From: Agelaius tricolor
Lineage: Eukaryota; Chordata; Aves; Passeriformes; Icteridae
Assembly: GCA_023055355.1 (NCBI GenBank)
Contig: JALJCS010000010.1
Location: 21,963,001 to 22,027,000, forward strand
Direction of reading: 5' to 3'
DNA length: 64,000 nucleotides
Every line of letters starts with the position of its first letter. The stretch's first letter is position 1. Made by a program: the position numbers and the translations under genes. Below, piece by piece: positions 1-18,900 of this stretch. Below the pieces are notes generated by a model. That model was not told the DNA's origin and made no database searches. It was given only the letters and a program-made list of their open reading frames with translations.

Positions 1-467
1 TGGGGAAAGATGGGTGGATTTGTTCTGTAATGAAGACAAAATGTGTCTTAGCATTCAGAATATGGATGAAAATGAGTCTTTATGGGACAAAGCTTTGACT
101 GCTGTGAGAGGTAGACTACACAGTTCATTACCTTAATTACTGCTTTGTAGGAAGTAGTAGTATTTAGTAAATTATTTAAGTGTGAACATGAAGTAACTAT
201 CTTTCAGTCTTGTTCCAGTCCCACTGCCTATTTCTGTCATGGATCTCAATGCCAAAGCATTTTGTAAAAACAGATTTTAGTGGTGCAGGAGACATCAGTG
301 ACTGATAGCTTTCCTTTTGGTACAGAAATGACTGTGTTAAAATGTGTAACCTGCCCTATACAGGAAGTCCTAATGCATTACCAGCCCCCAATATCTTTTC
401 AACTCCCACTGGGATTAAATAAGTAAATAATGGAGTGTTACTTTGTGTGTGTGTTTTCTAATTGTAG
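1..467 (+). other. ERCC3 intron (3' part)
   Basis: Intronic sequence upstream of the first visible exon. It contains a short GT run (about 442-453) near the acceptor. I see no exon or repeat family here. Confidence 0.8.
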
Positions 468-8220
<7,753 letters not shown>

Positions 8221-8735
8221 CCCTTCACACAGGCATCTCCTTGGAACGTCACCCGTGTTCCTGTTACTGCAGAGATGGAGGTTGTGACAGGTCCTTTAAC
8301 AGACTCTTTTATGTGCATCTGTACAGCCACATATTTACTTAGCTATGTATGTGCTCTTGTAGGTGAATGGAAAAGTAAAAAGGAACTAAATCTTACCATG
8401 AAAATATTTTTAGGAACTTTAAGATACAAATATGTCACAGCACATACTTTTTTTGTGTGGCACTGTGCTCTTTGTCTTATGCCCTCATTTCCTCATGGCT
8501 GGAGGGCAGAAGCATATGGGCCACTTCATTCAAGAGAAGTACTTGTCTGGTTTTCAGGGTAATTAATAGATTTTATTTTTATCAGCTGAAGATCCTTTTT
8601 CAGAAGAGTCCTGAAAAGGTTTTGTAAATGAAGTTTGTACTGATGTTTGAGATATTATTTATCTGATTCTTGTGTCTGCTCAACAATATACTGTTTTTCA
8701 AAATGCTTAAATAAAATCATTCAGTGAGCTGAACA
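8221..8735 (+). other. ERCC3 3' UTR (probable)
   Basis: Starts after the stop codon and extends to about 20 nt beyond the first AATAAA at 8710. The exact cleavage site is inferred. Two later AATAAA signals could give longer forms. Confidence 0.6.
8710..8715 (+). terminator. Polyadenylation signal AATAAA (ERCC3, proximal)
   Basis: First canonical AATAAA after the ERCC3 stop, 490 bp downstream. Confidence 0.6.
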
Positions 8736-8966
8736 AATCCTGAGAGGAGCACTTTACATTATATTTTTAAACGGAGAGCTAATTTATACTTGTGACTTTA
8801 CCTGTATTAAAATTCTAACAGATAGGTCAGAAATACTTTAGAGTTTGAAGACAAGAAGAAAAGAGACTGTCTCCAAAGTAAACTCAAGGACAGCATTAGT
8901 AGTAAATACAAAGGAATTCTGTGCTTGTTTTCCTAATTTTTCTTGCTATTCTTGAGAAGTTGCTCA

Positions 8967-8972
8967 AATAAA
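8967..8972 (+). terminator. Polyadenylation signal AATAAA (ERCC3, alternative)
   Basis: Second canonical AATAAA downstream of ERCC3; would give a longer 3' UTR. Confidence 0.4.
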
Positions 8973-9014
8973 AGCTGTTTCTCTTGTTATTTATATTCTA
9001 TTTATTAACCATGC

Positions 9015-9020
9015 AATAAA
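9015..9020 (+). terminator. Polyadenylation signal AATAAA (ERCC3, distal)
   Basis: Third canonical AATAAA, 43 bp beyond the previous one's end. I take it as the downstream limit of the ERCC3 unit. Confidence 0.35.
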
Positions 9021-12000
9021 GCCTTCGTAACTGCTAAACAGTGCACTGTCACCACAGAGGTTATTACTGAATCAAAAAGAATTTTGACTTCTCACAAGGT
9101 GAGTCGGAAGAATATGTGAAAGAAAGATTCCCGAGTTTCTTTTTTTTAATGAAGACTGCATTATAATTCTAGAAAAAAATAGGGAAATATTGGTGGTTTG
9201 TGGCAGAAGAATGCTTTTTAATGCTTTAAGTAACACCTGCTTAATAATGTAACATGCTACTTGGTGTTGTATTAAGAGGTGTTATTTCTCTGGTTGTTTG
9301 TAGAGCTTTAGGAACGACCTCTGTTGGTTGAAAATAGGTTTGTATAAAGGTTTACCATACTGGAAGGAGCATACGTGGTATAGCTATTCTGGTTGTATGA
9401 CAACTGTGCTTCAGAAGAATACTGAATTCTTCTTTCTTATTAGCATGAATTCACAAATTGAGAATGTAGAAATATTGGAAGCATTTAATAATTGAGAACA
9501 GATGGTGCTTGGTTTTGGTCTCTGTGTCAGAATCAGGTAATTTTTAAAAAGGGAACTGATCTGCCTCAGTTTAAACTTTGTTTAGGCTCTGAGCCTTACC
9601 CTGTAACACTTGATGCTTTCTCTCATGCTGAGTCTTCTGCCTCAACCTGGAACCAGCCGTGGCAGTGCTGGAGTGGCTTATACAGAAGAGATAATTGTGC
9701 AGTATTCTGGTGCTGATTTCCACTCCCAAGTTTAAAGCATTATTTACTTCTGATGGTAGTTTGGACCAGATCTAAGGGCAACAGTTAGTAGCAAAATGGT
9801 AGTTTAGTATAATGGGAAGGGCCTGTGACAGAGGTTTAGCTGAGCAAGTAAGGCAGTGGCCCTCTGCATAATTCTCTTTTAAAAAGCTTTATGAATTGCT
9901 TTGAAACAATTCTCCACCCTTCATAAACTTGAAAAAACTCACAACCTACTAAATGCAAATGGCTTAATACTGAGTCCTGTAATTGTGGAATCACTAGTAG
10001 TAGCTGGATTTAGGACTGCAGTAGTTCATGTGTAGTAAATCGTGACTAATGATCTCACTCCTTTAAGTAATGTGTGTGGGATGCAGTAGATTCAGCATCA
10101 AGTAAAGCATAATAATTTTACAAGGTATGAATGACTCCATGCATCAGTGATAGCATCTTGGTATTCACACTTTAGAATTCATGACCTTGATAAGATAAAG
10201 TGCAGTAATTACTGCCTGCTCTTACTCCAGGCTGTAGCAGCAAGTGGCAGACTGGTGCATTTACTCACCACAGCTGAGTTGCTGCACTCTGGCAGTGCCC
10301 CCAAGGGTCACAGCCAGCTCCAGATCTCTAATCCCAGCCCTCTAGGAAACTCAGTTGTCCACAGAAGAACAGATAGTGTGGCAGAAGTGTGATTCAGATT
10401 ATGACTGATGCCAGAGGCAGGTGAACTCAGGGGTAAGCAAATTATTTCTTGGAAGTCTGTGGATAGAGGAGGTGTGATTTTCTTGGATGTCATTCAGGTT
10501 TCCTTGCTGGCCCCTGTTCCCTGGTCCCCTCCTTGGTCTGAATTCCATACTGAGGAGACTTAATGTTCTTCAGGAATTGTCTTTCTTTAATATTTGCTGT
10601 TTGTGTTTCCAATAGGCTACAATACTGAAGCTTGTGTTTCTGTGCCCTTCCTTCTTGTGGCAAACCAGGAAGTGTCCACATGAAGATGTTAATGCTTGAA
10701 GGGTGCTGCTGTTGCTCATTAAAATGGCATTATAGACAAAAAGTGCAGTGATGGTGGGGTGGCAATTTCACAGCGTTACAGCTCACCCAAGGACAAAACT
10801 ACAGCCAGTTTCTGTTTCTGTGTCTCCTTACGCCCTCCTGATGGTCATTTTTTGTAATGACATACTTTCCTCTTTGTGTTTAAAAACTGGACTTCAAGGC
10901 AAGTGGTTCTCAGTATAACTTAGTGTCATGCCCTGGGAGGCACAGGGCAAGGATCTAAATCTATGAGAAGTCTGCACGTAGAACTGAATTCTTTACAGTT
11001 GATTCATGGGTTTTTATCAAGGGCTGAACAGTAAGTCACAGCAGAATTGGCTTGCTTGTTCTCATTTAAATACCTTCTTTTTGTACAATCTTTGATTAGT
11101 ATTTAGCCTGTGAAGTTCAGATGTGTCCTGTTTTCAGGAAAAAACAGGAATTTAGAGAGCATTTAAAATTCCAAAGAAGTGGCTTCACAACCTGAAAGGA
11201 TCTTTCAGAAGATGTGCTTGAGGACAGTCACAAAAGGCAAAAAATTATGACTAACTGTATCTCTTTTTCAGTGAAAATGTTTTAAACTACACTGAAATTT
11301 TTTGTTTATATTTCTGACAATGCAACCCTTTTTCAGCTTTTCTTTGCAAATGTTCTGAAGAGCATATCTGTGTAGTCCTAGCTGAAAATGTTGGGCAAAG
11401 TTAAATGCCTCCTGTAAAATCTTTTATGTCCATAAATTATACTTATAAATTATTTATACTTGTAGCTATTTCAACAGATATGTAAAACATACAGTACAAT
11501 ATTTATTATACTGGATGTAATAAAATGATGTTCAAAGAATTACAAACCAGATATAGCCAAGACTGTTAAAAGGTGAGAATAATTCTAAGAAAACAGAATT
11601 CCTGGTAAGATGATAATGTAACCATTGACTCTGAATACCAATGTTATTGACACAAAGATCTTTGACTGAACTTTGTCAGAGTTCCTGCAAAGAGGAGAGC
11701 AAGTTTAAATTGGATTTAGAAATAACTAAACGAAGGTAACAAAGTACAATTAATCAGACCATTGGGGTGTCTAGACTGAGAGAACAGCAGGAACTGTGGG
11801 TTTGAAGACAAATTATCCAAAAATAATACATAATCTAAATTATCAATAAGCCAAGTTTAGTTTATACTATGATCCCATTACATAGCAAAAGTTAACTAAA
11901 ACTGAAGTGTGTCTGCTGTGAAGGGCATGTGCTCCAACTTGTTTGAAATAACAAAAGTCCCAATTGACTTGTTACATAAAACATATTTTTGGACTCCAAG

Positions 12001-15000
12001 GACCAACAGGCTAGGACAAACGTCATTGTTTAAAGTTAAAGGACTCTGTGTGTGTTTCTGAGTCAGTGTTAAGATGTCTGACATATACTGATAGGTTGTA
12101 CAAGTAGGAGAAAATATTTAAGTCACATAAATGTGTTTTGGTTGGTTTGTGCTGATGGCATAACTCCTCCCTTCTTTATGGTTTGGTGGCATTATGTGGA
12201 ATTGGAAGGAGGTTTTGTATAATGGCTGCTATATCACCCTTATTCCTGGGAATTCTGTGGCTCTACTGCTGGACTTCTGTTACCTGAAATATGTCTGTGT
12301 TCATATTTGGGAGGAAAATGGGACCAGACAATGCCAACCCCTCCACCATTTTAGGCTGCCCTCTAAACATTTCATCTTCTGCTGCTCTTTCAAATGTTTA
12401 TTGGCTCCTTTCCTTTACTCTTCCTTTCTCTTTTTCAAGTCTATTCTAGGAAACTTATTTCAGTTTCATCTGTCTCTTGTCGCGTAAATTTTGGCGTTTA
12501 CTCATAATGTTGACTACTCAATGTTCTGCAGTTTTGCAAGTTTGATCTTCAACTCGGATTCTGCAGTAGTAAGGATGTGAAGTGTGTCAATAAAGCAGGA
12601 ACATTAGTGGCACATATGTACACTAAAACTCTTAATTTGAAAGTCAAACAGAACCACGCAATTACGATCTGGCACAGCAAAGAGAAGTGAATGGTTTAAT
12701 TACACATTCCATGTTGTGGTAGCCCACATGTATTCACTCACATTCATAAACATTCCCTTCCTGTGTTCAGCTATTGAACCACCTTACAATTTGGCTTTTG
12801 TTGTCTGGAGTGTTCTTTTTGTACGGTTTACATAGAAAAAGAAACTTGTATCTGCACTGATGGGTTGCTATGGTATTACTGATGATTATTGTAGAGCAAG
12901 GTTTTAATAGTGTACCAGAGCTGCATCTGTCAGTGGCTCTGAATTTCTACTCCCTCTGGCAAACTGCCTAGAAATATCTATTACTTATAAATACTTTTGG
13001 CCCACCGGTCATCAGACCTACCTCTGGGTACCATCTGCACTACAAAAAAATAGTTTCTGTGGATGTCAATCTATTCATCTCCATTTGTGCAAGAAGGGTA
13101 CTCTATATAGATTTGCATAATGGCACCTTTACACACCCCTTTAAATCCTTCTGTTATATCAAAGAAATTTGGCAATTGTTATCATTAGTGCATTGCCACT
13201 TTGGGCTTTCTTATTAATTTATTTCTTTGTTACACTCTGCCATTGCCTGTAATATACTCTGGAAATTCTTCAGGATGGTGTGGTTTTGGCTTTGCTTATA
13301 AAACACTGATGTCTCCTTGTAATAAAATTACAAGATGATAAGCAGTAATAGAAGTGTCTCACAGACACTCCTGGGTCGGGACTCTTCTCAAAAGGCACAT
13401 TCCACTCTTTCTTTAAAATACTAAAAATTTGCTGAGGTTTGCCAGTAATGAGATCTGAAGGTTTGCATCTGTTTTATGGGCTGCACCAGGTGAGCTCACT
13501 GTTTCACTGAAATTGCAAATTCTCTGAGTGTTTACATGTTGGTTTTTTTAATGGGGTCTGTGTTTCAGACCATTTTATTGCAAACAAACAAATCTAACAA
13601 TAAGTAAACTGAGAAGAAACTGAGTGCAGGTGGGGTTATACAACCCTTAGTTCCTATGCTGGGACTACTGCCACCTCCAGAAATTCCTCAGAAGGAAAGC
13701 AGGTACTGTTCTGGTGAAGTACTTAAAGGATAAAGCTTCTGAAACTTTTTCAAGTGGCTAGAAACAATATTTCCTACAATGATTTTCATGGGAAAAGGGT
13801 AACGGGAAAATAATGGAGAATTCCATATATGGAAACTGGAAAAACGTACACTCAGAGAAAGCTACTACCAGTTGCAAAACTGTAACCTTTACAGCACAAT
13901 GTATCTAAGTTTATCTCACTAGCATATTAATAGCAGCAGATGCTTTACCTTAACCATGTATTACTTCAAAATAGAAAAAAAATCAACCATACTGATACTG
14001 AGCAGGAGTTTCTAGGAAAGGTGCACATATTCTCTCCAGCAATCTAGAAATTACAATGTTAATATAATTTTAAAAATCTGTGTAACTGTCTCTCTCCAAG
14101 CATCTTCAGATATATATCAAAGAAGTAATGTAGCTACACTTTGTAGAAATGTAGGAGAATTTCAGAGGTTCCCTGATGATGTTCTCAAACCTGTTCTTGC
14201 AAAGCTCAGTGATAGCAAGTATGTAACGTCCTGGCTGCCTGAAATGTGAGGTACCAAGGCTACCTGGAAAAGTAATCAAGAAATCTGTAGCTGCAAACTA
14301 AGCCCATCATCTTCATTCTTCTCTCTCTGACATGCACCATTTTTAACAAAAGATGTCCACATCTGTAGGCTGTTGTCATGGTTGTGGTAGTCATCTTTCC
14401 CAGTCTCTCAACCTTTCTTATTTAGTTTTTAAAAACCTTCTAATTTCTTTTTCCTGTTGCTCTTCTCTGGACCCTTTCAAGTATGATGCAGTCCATTTCA
14501 AAGACATGATTTTAGCTTAAACCAGCATGTACTTTAACAGATTTTATTCCTGTAAAATTTACTGCTCTATCCATAAAGACTGATGCGCCTAACTTCAGAG
14601 TTACTTGTTTCAGTGGAGTTATCAGTGCCCACAGTAATCATGTACACAGAGCTAAATCAGAATACAGCCTCAAAAATCTAAGTGAAGATAAATAAGGAAA
14701 ACATAAGTGAATAATTTTGGTGCTTACTAGATTTACTTTTTCAGCAGGTTATTCATAATTCTGTTCTAGAAATGTGGATCTTCCTTGAGACTTTCCTCTG
14801 TCCTCAAATTTTATCTGAGTATCTGATTCACTTAAAAACCAAGATAGTCTCTTCCACATCATTTCAGAAACTAATCAACATTTTACAGATAATCACTAAC
14901 ATCTTTGGAATGATACAGAAATACATACGAAAATAACACAAATACTTTTTAAACTGTGCGGATTTCTACAAAAGTTGACACAAGCTACTTATGCAGTGAT

Positions 15001-15419
15001 AAGATCCTGTCCAAAAGATAAATCATTCTGCAATACAAATAACACCTCTGAACATTGTCATTTACAGGAATCTTTTGTGTAAGGTTATTGCGTAAGACCA
15101 GTGCTACTTGTATGTGGATGCACAAATGTTTTTCAAATATGTTACAGGATAATGAACGGTTCTAAGAGAACATCTTGCAGAAAATACCCTATTTTCTAAC
15201 ACAGGGGAATGAATTAATGCCACAAAAAAAAAAAAAAAATTAAAAATAGGCCTAATCCTGTTTTTTTTAAAAAGTAGGAGAAAGATGGGGTGAGCTTTTC
15301 ACCAAACTAATGGGTGAAAGAGGCAAAAGCTGGACTTTGGCTGCATGTATAATGGGTAAATTTATCTGATTTGAATTATACAAAATAATAGGTTCGTTCT
15401 ATTCAAGTCTCATCCCAGA
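9021..15419. other. ERCC3-CYP27C1 intergenic region
   Basis: About 6.4 kb of AT-rich DNA. Open frames are short, lack recognisable motifs and have no splice support. A 17-bp A-run lies near 15223-15239. No tRNA, LINE or LTR end was recognised by eye. Confidence 0.7.
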
Positions 15420-15601
15420 CCCACCCCCCTTTTCCAGCCCTAGGGGAGGGAGCGTTAAATAATGGTCTGTGTAAACTGATGCTCATGCAGTAAGAGTTTG
15501 GAGAAGTGCTGCTTGTACAAGTTAAAGCAAGCACCGAAGAAAGAGCAACCAAATAAAAAGCAGCTGCAGGAGCAAAGTGGACCCTTCTGAAACTGCAAGT
15601 C
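15420..15601 (+). promoter_or_regulatory. CYP27C1 proximal promoter and 5' UTR (candidate)
   Basis: A CACCC/GC-type box (about 15420-15430) is followed by a TATA-like TTAAATAA at 15455-15462, about 140 bp before the ATG, so a start site near 15485-15490 would give a 5' UTR of roughly 110 nt. An in-frame TAA at 15554-15556 precedes the ATG. The start site is inferred from sequence alone. Confidence 0.35.
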
Positions 15602-15931
15602 ATGTCTTTCTTCACCAGAGTTTTGACGATGAAATGCAAGCAGACACTTGAACGTGAGAGGACTTACTTTTACCAGGCGCTTTTTGCCAGCAGCAGCAGG
15701 TTTCCCGGGCAGCCGCGGCCGTGCAGCAGCAGCCAGCCGCTGGAGGTGCGGAGCGGCCGGCGGGCAGCGGCGGCGAACAAAGGCGAGGGGCGCGGAGCGG
15801 AGCTGCTGGAGCCCCCCCGGCGCCGCCTGGGCAGGGTGAAGAGCCTGCACGAAATGCCCGGACCCAACACCCTCTACAACCTCTACGAGTTCTTCTGGAA
15901 GGACGGCTTCGGCCGCATTCATGAAATCCAG
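15602..15931 (+). CDS. CYP27C1: CYP27C1 exon 1
   Basis: Residues 1-110, from MSFFTRVLTMKC through GFGRIHEIQ; donor GTACAG at 15932. Residues 1-80 are basic and low in acidic residues, consistent with a mitochondrial presequence and poorly conserved linker. Conserved sequence begins near KSLHEMPGP. The exon is GC-rich and overlaps the CpG island. Phase 0 end. Confidence 0.88.
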
Positions 15932-18900
15932 GTACAGCTCCCTCGGGTACTTAACGCGTTAATCACGCCAGGGTTACTTAAACCTTTCCTTTCTTCCCCT
16001 GGTAAAGCGCCGGTGAATCGCCGGGCGAGCAGCACCGCAGCCGGGCATCGCCGCCGCCCTGCCTTCCCGCAGGGGAGAGCTGGGTTTAGGGGATCCCCCG
16101 CTCCAGTTCCCGCAGCCCCGGAGGCTCCGGCAGTTTTGTTTCGCGGGGGATCCCACGATCCCGGTGCCCCGGCGCCCGCGAGCGCTCCCCGCGCATCTTT
16201 GTGCGCGTTTTCAACCGCTGGGGAGGTGCCTCAAGCTCAAAGAAGGGAAAAAAAAAAACCAAAAAACTTTTTTTTTTTTTTTTTTTTAACTGGGCTGTTT
16301 CACAAGCTTGCAGAGGGCTTATTTTCCGCGGGCAGGGCTGGGAAACGTGGGCTTCCCCGGACTCTTGGACTGCAGCACCCACCCGTGCGGTGAGGCTGCG
16401 CCGGCACCCGGGGCCGCCCCAACCCCGCCGCGGCCGCTGCTCTTCCCTCAGCCCGGCCCCGCCGTGCTCGAGACCATTTTGTCTCTCCTGCCCCGGCCTC
16501 CCCTTACATAAATACACTCTGCCTATCGCGGTGCCTGAGGGAGGGGTAGATGCGCCTGGCCCCGCTGCCGTCAGTGCTGGCCGGCCCTGTGGCGGGAGGC
16601 GGGCGGTTCGAACTCGCCGGGGGGGCGAGGGACAGGCCCGGAGTGGTCGCGAATGGTGGCGGCTGGCGCCGCCGGCCCTGCCGCCCCCTGCCCGGCCGCC
16701 ACATTGGCGCGGGGGAGGGGAGCGGTGGCGGGAAGCGCGGCCGGATGGCGGCGTGAGGGGAGGGGAGGGAAGGACGGAGGGAAGGACGGAGGGCGGGCCG
16801 AGAGCGGCTCCTGTCACCTGGCGTGTGGCGGTGCTGCAGCGGGGGGAGGCGGCCAAGCGAACCAGAGGCCAGGTGGGGCTTGGGCAGCGTCCTCCGATCT
16901 GGGCACCTCCGCTGCTGTGGAGCCGTGGCGGGTCCTCTCCTTCGTGCGCACCTGGTGAGGGTGGGCGAGGCGCGTTATCCCTGAGGGAGCTAGGGAACGA
17001 GGATCTCTGTGCAGCGCCAGTGTGGGATGCTGGCATGGGCAGCACTCTTACCGTAAGGCTGTCGCTATCCAGAGATGAATTCTTTTGGTTGCTTGGCCAA
17101 ACATGTGGGTTTCATTCCTGAAAAGTCACAGTGCATCTCCTGGGGCCCTTTCCCCGTGCAGTCCAAGCGATTCTAAAGGAAGCGCTTTGTGTATAAGGGA
17201 GTAAAGCTGCGTGTTTCACTCTTCTGCAGCTGTGGATCCATGAGCTTTCCACCGGCAGTACATATCTTGTTGGGAATACTTCAAACTGGGCATTTATTAT
17301 TTTGCTTTTCTTAGTGACCTTTCCCAAATCGCTAAGAAATTCACAGTCAGAAATTCACAAACCCCAAGAGGTTTGCTGTCTGAAAATTACTGACATTTCA
17401 AGAAAAAAGAAGAGAGAGAAAGGAAAATAAAAATAGAAAAGGGAAAGTAAAGAAAAACGAACTTTAAATGGTATGAGAATCAAAACTTGAAAGTTAAGAT
17501 TTACAAAGGGCCTAAAAACACCAGGAAGAGGCAGGAGATAGAAAAATAAAGCATCACATAAGTTGCTTAGTTTTGTCCAGCTTTCTTATATTGACAATTT
17601 AGATTTTTAAGAAGAAATGTTAGGATGTATGCTGTCTTCCATGGCACCCAAACTAGATTGCTAATGATGAATTGCTCAGCTTGATTGCTTGCTAACTAAG
17701 ACATGCACGTGGAAGTTGAAGACAGCTAAAGCTCTTTGTTTCATTCTGTTTCTTTTTTTCCTCTAACTCTGTGGTGGTGTACAGAATTTGAGAGGTACTC
17801 ATCATAGTTTCATAACACTAAAAACCTACCATTAGTTTCAAGTTCTTTCACTGTCAAAACAGTGAAAATCATTCAAAATATTAAAAAGAATATAAGACAT
17901 CCTAAATAGTTTATCCTTTTCACTACCACTAGCTGATATGGGTATTTTTTTCTTTAGTGAATTCTATTCCTAGAAAGAAAAGCGTGAGGAAGGATAAGGA
18001 GAAATTGCAATGTAATATTAGTTTTTTATTCTGCCTAGAGTCTCAAGAATCACAGGATGCCCTGTTTGCCTACACGTAGAATGCAAGTAGGCATTAAATT
18101 TAACAGTCTGTTAAATTTAACAATACAGTGAACATCAGGAATGAATTAATCCCAAACCCTTTGGTAACCAGCACAGCTACTTAAACGATGTCCTTTGGTG
18201 CACACAAATATTTGTGTGCTATATGCAGAAGGGGTGGGGAAGCCGAGAGCCTTTTCACAAAGGAGGTTCTGTTCTCAGTAACATGATTCCAGCTAGATCT
18301 GGCCAAAGTAGTAATGCCTACAGCAATTATGACAAAGGGAAAGTATTTTTAATTTGATGGGGTTGGATCTCTTTTGTCTCATCAGTGCTATGCAAGGATA
18401 AAGAAAAGAAAGGTGAGGAGGGAGGGATTTGGATGCTGGCAGTTTGAATTTATGGTGTGTGAAAGAATGACTGGTGTGAGAGTGGTATGTGAGGCACCAG
18501 AGAGGAACATTTTCAAGGTTTGGAACAAAGGAAAGAAAAAACCCATGTTGTGATAGAAAATATTGAAATGGAAATCCTGGGCATTTTTTAATACATGAAG
18601 TTGACAGAATGGTGTTCAATCTATTGAAAGAAAGCATGTCCAAATACTTTGTTCTTTCCAAATAATTTGTTCCTGTCCATTTCTGGTTTTAAACTAGTAT
18701 TTAATTTATTTGATTGCATGGCTTGTCACTTGATTTATTTTCTGTTGAAGTTGTTGTCCCATGTAAACCTCACCATCACTGAAAAAATAAACTGCTCCCT
18801 AAGTACCAAAATTTTTTGAACCTGTTTTTCTGTGACTGGTGGCCTGTATTCCTCTCACTCCACTGATTTTTCCTTGCCACACCCCTTTCACAACTCATGC

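Larger units (their letters stand above)
15660..16990. promoter_or_regulatory. CpG island covering CYP27C1 exon 1 and start of intron 1
   Basis: Dense CpG and high GC from inside exon 1 to about 16990, flanked on both sides by AT-rich DNA. The abrupt change is visible by eye. Long open frames inside it on both strands are by-products of GC richness. The island continues about 1 kb past exon 1, with a second dense core at about 16540-16960. Confidence 0.85.

Noticed and set aside
9021..15419. Search for CR1 LINE ends, LTRs or tRNA genes
   Set aside because: No typical CR1 3' octamer repeats, LTR borders or cloverleaf pattern recognised by eye; decayed elements could be missed.
15602..16393. 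Single 263-codon open frame beginning at the CYP27C1 start
   Set aside because: Only its first 110 codons are coding; a good donor at 15932 and the conserved exon 2 junction show the rest is intron.
16086..17121. Long overlapping open frames on both strands in the CpG island (up to 319 codons)
   Set aside because: GC-rich DNA has few stop codons; the frames are rich in Pro, Arg, Gly and Ala, overlap on opposite strands and show no domain.
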